64,000 nucleotides of DNA from G963675935 sp963719005. GTDB taxonomy: Bacteria; Planctomycetota; Planctomycetia; Pirellulales; Thermoguttaceae. Of the stretch, positions 42,948-50,096 are shown one piece after another (the stretch's first letter is position 1; each line of letters opens with the position of its first letter). The translations under genes were made by a program, and so were the position numbers. The notes beneath the pieces are model-generated. The model made no database searches, had not been told where the DNA came from, and was given only the letters and a program-made list of their open reading frames with translations. The stretch lies in contig CAVRAR010000006.1 of the NCBI GenBank assembly GCA_963719005.1, positions 62,001 to 126,000 of the forward strand, in the 5' to 3' direction.

Positions 42948-43396
42948 TGCGACTGTTTATCGCCCCGACATCGGATGAGGCGAGGTTTGATGGGAACATC
43001 GGCCGTCTCCCCAGGATCGTTTACGATCCTTTCCGCGCAGCGGTAATCGGCCCGGCGTTTACACCGGGTGTGAGAGGCCCGACGCGCCGCAATTGTCAGG
43101 TCCGTTTACGGACCTCCTGCTGCACGGTGCCGAGGACGCCCGTGAACGGGCGTGACAACGAACGGCAGCGTGGAAAGAAAGGAATCGCGTTGTCTCCACC
43201 CACCCGGCGTGAACGCCGGGCCGATTACCGCTGCGCGGAAACGCCCGTAAACGGGCGTGGAATCCACGGGCGTGCAACGCGGTCCGGTGCGTCTTGCCAC
43301 CCCGCCAGACGTCTGCCCTGGACAATCTACACCGCAAAGCGCATTATTGTCGATGAATGTTGCGTAGATCGAGCACCGTACGGCGTCCATCCATCA
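42948..43396. repeat. Palindrome cluster (family G) in a 450-base gap
   Basis: A 450-base gap packed with short palindromes: ggcgtttacaccgggtgtg, ggtccgtttacggacc (43101), acgcccgtgaacgggcgtga, cacccggcgtgaacgccggg and acgcccgtaaacgggcgtgg (43240-43259). All share the pattern of a GC arm, gtaaac or gtgaac, and the complementary arm. No conserved protein frame seen. Confidence 0.65.
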
Positions 43397-44191
43397 ATGC
43401 CAGCCATCCTCACGCGTCGCCGATTCCTCGCTCGCACAGCCGCCGCCGCGGCAGTGGGATTTCCCGCGCCGGCCATCGCTGGCGAGAAGCAAGAATGGGG
43501 CGACCTGAAGGGGCGATTCGTTTACGACGGAAGGCCGCCGCAACGAATGAAACTCAAGGTCGATAAGGACGTGACGTGCTGCGGCAAGTTCGATATCCGG
43601 GACGAATCGCTGATGGTCGGCCGCGACGGTGGGCTGGCCAACGTGTTCGTTTACCTTCGCACCCGCCACGTCGCCATTTGCCCGGAGCTTGAGAAGAAGG
43701 CGGCGAAAGAGGTGCTGCTGGACAATCGCGACTGCATCTTCAAGCCGCATTGCATGAAGATTTGGTTGGGCAAGCAGGAGTACCATATCGTGAACTCCGA
43801 TCCGATCGCCCAGAGCGTGGCGTTTTCGCCGCTGGGCGACGCCCTGGCCAACATCGTGCTGACGGCGGCGCCGGGCGAGAACGTGGAGGCCCGCTGGAAG
43901 TTCCGCCGCCGGCAGACCGTGCCTGTGCCGATCCACTGTAACTATCATCCGTGGGAGAGCGCGCTGGTGCTGCCGCTGGATAATCCCTACGTCGATATTT
44001 CCGCCGCCGACGGCACGTTCTGCATCGCCAAGCTGCCGGTCGGCCACTGGGAGTTTCAGGCGTGGCACGAGAAGGTCGGACAGCTCGACACGCCCGAGTG
44101 GCCCAAGGGCCGATTCACCGCGACGATCAAGCCGGGCACGAAGGACCTGGGGACAATCAAGATTGCGCCGGCGATGTTTGGGAAAAAGTAG
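43397..44191 (+). CDS. Tat-exported cupredoxin-like protein
   Basis: 264 residues. Twin-arginine signal (ILTRRRFLARTAAAAAVGF) with AIAGEK cleavage region. The mature part is beta-rich: GRFVYDGRPPQRMKLKVDKD, a CC pair (VTCCGKFD), the segment HYHP-like IHCNYHPWESALV with Cys and His, and LPVGHWEFQAWHEKVGQLD. This resembles the planctomycete methylamine-utilisation/plastocyanin-like family that may bind copper. It directly precedes a diheme cytochrome c, suggesting a periplasmic electron-transfer pair. Confidence 0.72.
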   Translation: MPAILTRRRFLARTAAAAAVGFPAPAIAGEKQEWGDLKGRFVYDGRPPQRMKLKVDKDVTCCGKFDIRDESLMVGRDGGLANVFVYLRTRHVAICPELEKKAAKEVLLDNRDCIFKPHCMKIWLGKQEYHIVNSDPIAQSVAFSPLGDALANIVLTAAPGENVEARWKFRRRQTVPVPIHCNYHPWESALVLPLDNPYVDISAADGTFCIAKLPVGHWEFQAWHEKVGQLDTPEWPKGRFTATIKPGTKDLGTIKIAPAMFGKK

Positions 44192-44224
44192 TATGGAACC
44201 GCCACGGAACACGGATGAACACGG

Positions 44225-45382
44225 ATGAGCCGTCTTCTACTGTTGTTATGCGTTGTCGCGATGGTGTTTGGCTGTTCGGCATCGAAGCCGCCGGAGTTTC
44301 GGTTGAACACCGAGGGGCGTGACGCCGCGGCGATCAGCAGTCGTCAGCGGGAAGTGATCGAGGAAACGCTGACGACGCTGTTCGGCACGCCTGACGTCCC
44401 GGTTGTTCCCGGCGGCGTCAATCTGCGGCTGAGTCTATTGAAAGCGGCCGCAGGACCGATCGGCGGCGACGCCAAGGGGACCCAGTGGGGACTGTTCCGG
44501 CGGCATTGTGCGGGCTGTCACGGGATTTCCGGCGACGGCGCCGGGCCGGCGGCTGCGGTGCTCGATCCCTATCCGCGCGATTTCCGCGACGGCGTGTTCA
44601 AGTACACTTCGACCGCTGGCGGCGCGAAACCGCTCCGCGGCGACTTGCTCCACACCGTGCTCGAAGGCATTCCGGGAACGGCCATGCCGTCGTTCCGCAA
44701 GCTGCCCGCCGAAGAGATCGCCGCGCTCGTGGAGTACGTCAAATACCTGGCAATTCGCGGAGAAACGGAACTGTGGCTGCTCCAAGCGGTCGTAGACGAA
44801 GACGCGAGCCTGCCACTCGACACGCGCGAAATCATCGAGGAGGGCCTCTTGCCGGCGGCCAAATCGTGGGAGGACGCCCGGGCGATGGCGGTCGTTCCGC
44901 CCGCGCCGCCATCAACCGATAGTGTGCCACCGCTTCGCAGAAGCAGTGCTGGAGGCGAGCCGCTGCCCGGCACTGCTTGCGAGCAAGCAGTGGCACACGA
45001 AGAGTCGATCGCCCGGGGTCGAAAGCTCTTTGCCGGGGCGGGGCAATGCGTGAGGTGTCATGGGCCGCGGGGCGACGGACGCGGCGAACAGTCGGAATTG
45101 TACGACGACTGGAACAAGCAGAAGCTCGGCGCGACACCGGAGCAGAGCCGCGAGTTGGCCGACCGATTTCGCCTGCCGATCGAACGCTTACACCCGCGCG
45201 ATTTCACCCGTGGCATCTTCCACGGCGGCGACCGGCCGATCGACCAGTACTGGCGGATTTGCGTGGGGATCAAGGGGACGCCGATGCCGCCGCACGGCCC
45301 TTCGCCGGGCAGCAAGGGGGTGCTGACACCGGCGGAAATCTGGGACATGGTTGGCTACGTGCGGTCGCTGGGCAAACGGTGA
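44225..45382 (+). CDS. Diheme cytochrome c lipoprotein with translated repeat between domains
   Basis: 385 residues. Lipobox VAMVFGC, then two c-type domains: heme site CAGCH near residue 98 with a following GTAMPSFRKLPAEEIAALVE methionine region, and CVRCH near 278 with GTPMPPHGPSPGSKG and a closing EIWDMVGYVRSLG. The linker SVPPLRRSSAGGEPLPGTAC and EQAVAH is the translation of a 77-base family C palindrome (44922-44998). Anchored to a membrane facing the periplasm. ATG 33 bases after the cupredoxin-like gene, so probably one operon. Confidence 0.9.
   Translation: MSRLLLLLCVVAMVFGCSASKPPEFRLNTEGRDAAAISSRQREVIEETLTTLFGTPDVPVVPGGVNLRLSLLKAAAGPIGGDAKGTQWGLFRRHCAGCHGISGDGAGPAAAVLDPYPRDFRDGVFKYTSTAGGAKPLRGDLLHTVLEGIPGTAMPSFRKLPAEEIAALVEYVKYLAIRGETELWLLQAVVDEDASLPLDTREIIEEGLLPAAKSWEDARAMAVVPPAPPSTDSVPPLRRSSAGGEPLPGTACEQAVAHEESIARGRKLFAGAGQCVRCHGPRGDGRGEQSELYDDWNKQKLGATPEQSRELADRFRLPIERLHPRDFTRGIFHGGDRPIDQYWRICVGIKGTPMPPHGPSPGSKGVLTPAEIWDMVGYVRSLGKR
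44922..44998. repeat. Palindrome family C, translated copy, 77 bases
   Basis: gtgtgccaccgcttcgcaga at the left, gagcaagcagtggcacac at the right, same length and layout as the copies at 32091 and 62180. It lies in the reading frame of the diheme cytochrome. Confidence 0.88.
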
Positions 45383-45469
45383 TTTCCGCCCGCTTGCACG
45401 ACGGCGAAATGTGTGTCATATTCCATGTTTTGCCGTTGCGCCCGGCGAACGGGCAGGAGCAGCAATCGC

Positions 45470-46192
45470 GTGGAGATCTGGCCGGCAATCGACCTGCGGG
45501 GGGGTAAGTGCGTGCGCCTTCGGCAGGGCGATTACCGCCAGGAGACCGTTTTCGGCGATGATCCGGCCGCCATGGCCCGGCATTGGGTCGATCTGGGGGC
45601 GAAATGCCTCCACCTGGTCGATCTTGACGGGGCACGGGAAGGCCGCCCGGCGAACCTGCCGAGCGTCCGCTCGATTGTCGAGGCGGTTCCGGTCCCCTGC
45701 GAGCTTGGCGGCGGCATACGCAGCGAGGGGTCGATTGGCGATCTGCTCGAACTCGGGCTCACGCGGCTGGTGATCGGCACGTTGGCCCTGCGCGAGCCCG
45801 ACTGGTTTCGCCGCATGTGCCGGACGTATCCCGGCCGGTTGGTTTTGGGGATCGACGCCCGCGGCGGACGGGTCGCCAGCGAGGGCTGGCAATCGACCAG
45901 CGACGTGGCGGCGACCGATCTGGCCCGGCGGTTCGTCGGCGAGCCGCTGGCGGCGATCGTTTATACCGATATCGCCAGCGACGGAATGATGGCCGGGCCG
46001 AACGTGGCGGAGATGGCCGCGATGCGGGCCGCCGTCGAGTGGCCGGTCGTGGCATCCGGCGGCGTGACGACCAGAGATGACGTGGCTCAACTGGCGGCCG
46101 TGCCGATGGCCGGCTGCATTATCGGCCGAGCCCTGTATGAAGGGACATTGACCCTGCCCGAGGCGCTCGCCGCCGCGGAAACAAAACCATAA
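45470..46192 (+). CDS. hisA: Phosphoribosylformimino-5-aminoimidazole carboxamide ribotide isomerase
   Basis: Fourth step of histidine synthesis, a TIM-barrel isomerase, 240 residues. Seen: IWPAIDLRGGKCVRLRQGDY with the catalytic Asp, HLVDLDGAREG, CELGGGIRSEGSI, VIGTLALREP and the second catalytic Asp in YTDIASDGMMAGP, then ASGGVTTRDD and GCIIGRALYEGTL. GTG at 45470 is chosen because AGGAG lies ten bases before it and the family begins there. The partner hisH is 12 kb away at 57989, so the his genes are scattered. Confidence 0.94.
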   Translation: MEIWPAIDLRGGKCVRLRQGDYRQETVFGDDPAAMARHWVDLGAKCLHLVDLDGAREGRPANLPSVRSIVEAVPVPCELGGGIRSEGSIGDLLELGLTRLVIGTLALREPDWFRRMCRTYPGRLVLGIDARGGRVASEGWQSTSDVAATDLARRFVGEPLAAIVYTDIASDGMMAGPNVAEMAAMRAAVEWPVVASGGVTTRDDVAQLAAVPMAGCIIGRALYEGTLTLPEALAAAETKP

Positions 46193-46234
46193 ACACTCGC
46201 ATTTCTCAACGTCGCCTTCCGAAGGGAACTTTTC

Positions 46235-48334
46235 ATGGCCAAGTACTCAGTCGATCAGATTCGCAACGTCGTTTTCTGCGGACACGGTTCGGCCGGCAAG
46301 ACCACGCTGGTCGACAAGATTCTCACCACCACCGGCGCGGTCAGCCGCAACGCCAGCGTCGATGACGGCACGAGCATCTGCGACTTCGACGAGGAAGAGA
46401 AGCAGCACAAGTACTCGATCGAGGCGACGGTGGTGCAATGCGACCACGGCGGCAAGCATTTCTGCATGATCGACACGCCCGGCTATCCCGATTTCATCGG
46501 CCAGGCGATCGGCGCGATGCGCGGCGTCGATACCGCGGCAATTGTGATCAACGCCCAGTCGGGCATCGAAGTAAATACCCGCCGCGTGTTCGCCGAGGCC
46601 AAGAAAGCCGGGCTGGGGCGGATGATCGTCATCAACCGCATGGACTCCGACAACATCGACTTCCCCACACTAATCGAGAACATCCAGGAGCTATTCGGCA
46701 AGGCGTGCGTGCTGCTGAACGTGCCGCTGGGGCAAGGGGCCGACTTCCGCGGCGTGGCCAATACGCTCAAGCCGCCCACCGACGCCGCCGGGGCGCTGGT
46801 CGACCCGAAGGAGATCGGCGAGTCGCTGCTGGAGACGATCATCGAGGTCAACGAGGCGGTGATGGAGCGGTATTTCGAGGGCACTCCGCCGACGGACGAG
46901 GAGATTTCGCGGCTGATCGTCAAGGCCATCGCCGGGGGTTCGTTGGTGCCGATGGTCTGCCTCTCGGGGAAGACGGGCGTGGGCCTGCCGGAACTGATTG
47001 AAGCCCTGGAACTCTGTGCTCTGCCGCCGAACGCCCTGCCGCGGACCGGGAAGAACGCGGCCGGTGAGGACGTTGAAGTGAAGGCCGATCCGGCCGGCCC
47101 GCTGGTCGCCCAGGTCTTCAAGACCCGCATCGACCCCTTCGTGCAGAAGCTCAGTTTCGTCCGCGTTTTCTCGGGCACGCTCAAGAAAGACTCGAGCGTG
47201 CCGGTGGTCGGCGTGCGGAAGCCCGTGAAGCTCAGCACGCTGTTCAGCGTGCAAGGCGAAGAGACGACCGCGACCGACGAGGTCGGGCCCGGGGGCATCG
47301 TGGCGGTGGCGAAGGTCGAGGACTTGCACACCGGCTCGTCGCTGGGCGAGTTGACGCTGCCGCCGATCCCGTTCCCGATGCCGATGGTCGGACTGGCCGC
47401 CAGCCCGAAGAGCCGCGGCGACGAAGGCAAGCTTTCCGGCGCGTTGCAGAAGATTTGCGAGGAGGACGCCACCTTCCGCCGCGATCTCGACGCGCAGACG
47501 AAGGAGATGGTCATCACCGGCATGAGCGAATTGCACTTGCAGATCCTCCGCGAGCGGCTGAAACGCCGTGACAAGGTCGAGGTGGAAACCCGCGAGCCGA
47601 AAATTCCCTACCGCGAGACGATCCAGGCGAACGCCGAGGGGATGTATCGCCATAAGAAGCAGACGGGCGGCCGCGGCCAGTTCGGCGAGGTCCACATCCG
47701 CATGTTCCCGCTGCCGAAGGACGTGAACGTCGAGGAATGGGCCACGAAAGCCCGCTTCCCGTCGATGAAGGAACCCCACTACGACGAGGCGAACAATTTC
47801 CTCTGGATCGACTCGGTCGTCGGCGGCACGATCCCCGGCAACTTCCTGCCGGCCATCGAGAAGGGCTTCCGCGAAAGGATCGAGCGCGGCGTGATCGCCG
47901 GCTACAAGGTGCAGAACGTCTGCGTCGAGGTCCACTTCGGCAAGCACCATCCAGTCAACAGTTCGGAGCAGGCGTTCAAGACAGCCGGCTCGATGGCGTT
48001 CCGCAACGTCTTCCAGCAGGCGAAGCCGTCGCTGTTGGAGCCGATCGTGCGGATCGAGGTGACGGTTCCCACCGGCAACGTCGGCGACATCAACAGCGAC
48101 ATGTCGGGCCGTCGCGGCCGCGTCTTGAGCATGGACTCCGCCGGCGGCGACCTGCAAACCGTGATCGCCGAAGTGCCGTTGGCCGAAGTGACGACCTACG
48201 CCCGCAGTCTCTCCAGCATCACCGGCGGCCGCGGCAGCTACACCATGGAACTGAGCCACTACGACATCGTCCCCGGCAACGTGCTGCAGGAGATCATCGC
48301 CAAGGCGCAGATGAAGGAAGAGGAAGACGAGTAG
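46235..48334 (+). CDS. Elongation factor G-like translational GTPase (EF-G2 type)
   Basis: 699 residues, full EF-G length. G domain: GHGSAGKTTLVDKIL in place of the canonical AHIDAGKTT, IDTPGYPDFIGQ for G3, NRMDSDNID for G4. Domains II-V follow, with VQNVCVEVHFGKHHPVNSSE and SMDSAGGDLQTVIAEVPLAE. The P-loop wording matches the second EF-G paralogue found in many bacteria rather than housekeeping FusA, so the cell probably has a separate fusA near rpsL. Good Shine-Dalgarno (GAAGGGAA) upstream. Confidence 0.9.
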   Translation: MAKYSVDQIRNVVFCGHGSAGKTTLVDKILTTTGAVSRNASVDDGTSICDFDEEEKQHKYSIEATVVQCDHGGKHFCMIDTPGYPDFIGQAIGAMRGVDTAAIVINAQSGIEVNTRRVFAEAKKAGLGRMIVINRMDSDNIDFPTLIENIQELFGKACVLLNVPLGQGADFRGVANTLKPPTDAAGALVDPKEIGESLLETIIEVNEAVMERYFEGTPPTDEEISRLIVKAIAGGSLVPMVCLSGKTGVGLPELIEALELCALPPNALPRTGKNAAGEDVEVKADPAGPLVAQVFKTRIDPFVQKLSFVRVFSGTLKKDSSVPVVGVRKPVKLSTLFSVQGEETTATDEVGPGGIVAVAKVEDLHTGSSLGELTLPPIPFPMPMVGLAASPKSRGDEGKLSGALQKICEEDATFRRDLDAQTKEMVITGMSELHLQILRERLKRRDKVEVETREPKIPYRETIQANAEGMYRHKKQTGGRGQFGEVHIRMFPLPKDVNVEEWATKARFPSMKEPHYDEANNFLWIDSVVGGTIPGNFLPAIEKGFRERIERGVIAGYKVQNVCVEVHFGKHHPVNSSEQAFKTAGSMAFRNVFQQAKPSLLEPIVRIEVTVPTGNVGDINSDMSGRRGRVLSMDSAGGDLQTVIAEVPLAEVTTYARSLSSITGGRGSYTMELSHYDIVPGNVLQEIIAKAQMKEEEDE

Positions 48335-48378
48335 GCGGGCGTCCGCAATGCGGAGCAACGGCAGGAGGGAATGGAGTA

Positions 48379-48804
48379 ATGGCACGTACACGGGGGGACA
48401 ACACTCTTTGCGGAATGGCAGGTGAGTTCCTTACGGCTGGGCAACTTATGAAGCGTGGGCTTCTTGCCTGCGTGACAATGGGGAATGCCAAGGCGATAGA
48501 CCTGCTTGTCCACAACGAAGCGACACACAGAGATTTCTGTGTTCAGGTGAAGACGATGCGAAATAGGTGCGCCGGTTGGTACATGAGGCGTATTGACCCG
48601 AAAAGCGTCTACGTCTTTGTGCTGCTTAACGGTCCATCCGATCAAGAACAGTACTTCATCATAAGTGGACGCACAATCGCGGACGACCCATCTGGGTTCT
48701 TCGGTTCACAATTCGATCCCGAGAGGCCAAAGAATTTCGATGGCGTCGACTGGAAGGCTGTTCAGAAGTACCGGGATAACTGGCAAGTTTTTGACGAACA
48801 ATGA
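48379..48804 (+). CDS. Small PDDEXK-like protein of unknown function
   Basis: 141 residues: GMAGEFLTAGQLMKRGLLAC, then NAKAIDLLVHNEATHRDFCV and QVKTMRNRC. The Glu, the ID-x-L and the Q-V-K triad match the ordering of a PDDEXK nuclease core as seen in DUF4365-like proteins. No methylase or other restriction partner is nearby. ATG 44 bases after the EF-G stop, with GGAGGGA in between. Confidence 0.55.
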   Translation: MARTRGDNTLCGMAGEFLTAGQLMKRGLLACVTMGNAKAIDLLVHNEATHRDFCVQVKTMRNRCAGWYMRRIDPKSVYVFVLLNGPSDQEQYFIISGRTIADDPSGFFGSQFDPERPKNFDGVDWKAVQKYRDNWQVFDEQ

Positions 48805-48939
48805 GAGGAAAAGGCACATCTCCCCCTGCGAACGATTCGCCGAGAGCCTGCAAATTCCCGCAAAACCTCCACGCGTTTCCACGCGGTCATTGGCAACAGT
48901 TCCACGATGGCGCGGCTTGCTTGTAGGAGTCAATCGCCG

Positions 48940-49185
48940 TTAGGCCGACACCGTGGCCGTCAATCGCCGGTGGATTGCGTCGGGCGCCAGATCGGCGCCG
49001 CAGGGCCATGCGATCGCGCCGAACTCGTCAACGAACACTTTGCCGAACTCGTTCGGATCGTGCAAGGGTTCGAACACCGGGCCGAAGAGCCGGTCGGCCA
49101 TGTCGATCTCGCCCACCGTCCCGTCGTCAAATTCCACGTGAAGCCGATAGCCGCGTAATGCGGCAACGCGGATTACTTTCGGCAT
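48940..49185 (-). CDS. DUF2442 protein
   Basis: 81 residues: RGYRLHVEFDDGTVGEIDMA, LFGPVFEPLHDPNEFGKVFV and GAIAWPCGADLAPDAIH are the DUF2442 signature. Commonly encoded next to DUF4160, as here (19 bases apart). Thought to be part of toxin-antitoxin-like modules, role unproven. Confidence 0.9.
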   Translation of the reverse strand: MPKVIRVAALRGYRLHVEFDDGTVGEIDMADRLFGPVFEPLHDPNEFGKVFVDEFGAIAWPCGADLAPDAIHRRLTATVSA

Positions 49186-49204
49186 GTTTCACCTCCTCAC
49201 AATG

Positions 49205-49465
49205 CTAAATCAGCGGCTCAATCTTGCGCAACGCGCCGTGGGCCTCGGCGATTTTCCAGTTCTCGCGCAACTCATCGCGATGCTCGGAGGCCCATTCCAG
49301 CACCAACGTCAAGGCGCGACGCGGCAAACGACCTTCGATTACTTCAAGGGTTTCAATCGAAACAGCCGCGACTTGCCCACCAGAGTATGCGTGGAAGTGA
49401 GGCTGTGGATGCTCGTCGAAGTACATCCGAATCGCGATTCCATAGAACATCGAAATCGTCGGCAT
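49205..49465 (-). CDS. DUF4160 protein
   Basis: 86 residues starting MPTISMFYGIAIRMYFDEHP and containing QPHFHAYSGGQVAAVSIET, the DUF4160 signature with its His-rich core. First gene of a two-gene unit with DUF2442. Confidence 0.92.
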   Translation of the reverse strand: MPTISMFYGIAIRMYFDEHPQPHFHAYSGGQVAAVSIETLEVIEGRLPRRALTLVLEWASEHRDELRENWKIAEAHGALRKIEPLI

Positions 49466-49646
49466 TCTTTAGCCCTTGTTCTCTTCTCCTATTCTAGCAT
49501 GAGCCACACCGACCGCCAATGGATGAGACAGGCCGGCACACAGGGAGATGCCCGATTATTGAGACAGGGAGAGATCGTGACCCGTGCGAGCCTACCAGCG
49601 GCTCAGGAACTCCAGACGGTTGTGCATCGATTCGGAATCGAGTTCG

Positions 49647-49907
49647 CTATGCAAGTGAAGCGGCCGCTTCATCATCGGCTGCCAAGGCGGCCTCGATCTC
49701 ATCGAGGTGGTCATAGGCATAAGCCAAAGCGTCGTGGACGTCCGCTGGCCGGAGCCCGGCGTACTGCTGTACGATCTCCTCGACACTCATGCCTTGTCGG
49801 TAAGACGCCAAGATGGCAGCTACGCGGATTCGTGTTCCCGACACGACCGGTTGGCCGCCGCAACGGGCAACATCGATCTCGACATTCCGGTAATCCAGCT
49901 TAGGCAT
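49647..49907 (-). CDS. DUF433 antitoxin-like protein, orphan
   Basis: 86 residues: DVARCGGQPVVSGTRIRVAA, QGMSVEEIVQQYAGLRPADV and DALAYAYDHLDEIEAAL. No DUF5615-type partner is seen on either side; the following 180 bases contain no gene. ATG at MPKLDYRNV preferred because GAGGG lies ten bases upstream; GTG at 49940 is possible. Confidence 0.88.
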   Translation of the reverse strand: MPKLDYRNVEIDVARCGGQPVVSGTRIRVAAILASYRQGMSVEEIVQQYAGLRPADVHDALAYAYDHLDEIEAALAADDEAAASLA

Positions 49908-49952
49908 TCCCAAAGCCCTCAGCCGCACAAGGGTTGTCACCGCGACTGATCT

Positions 49953-49981
49953 ATTCTACCACGAAGAATGGGCCAGACCAA
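49953..49981 (-). promoter_or_regulatory. Candidate promoter of the DUF433 gene
   Basis: On the minus strand TTGGTC, 17-base spacer, TAGAAT. Transcription would start near 49946. Confidence 0.45.
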
Positions 49982-50096
49982 CCCCGCCATCAAGGAATGA
50001 TGGCTCGCGATCCCGGCGCGAGGGACTGCCCACTGGCACAGAAGCAGCATCGACGACAAAAACCGGCGGGGAGCGGCCCATTCGTTCAGCGTTGTT

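Noticed and set aside
49519..49716. Toxin gene beside the DUF433 gene
   Set aside because: The short plus-strand frame does not resemble DUF5615 or PIN toxins and is antisense to DUF433.
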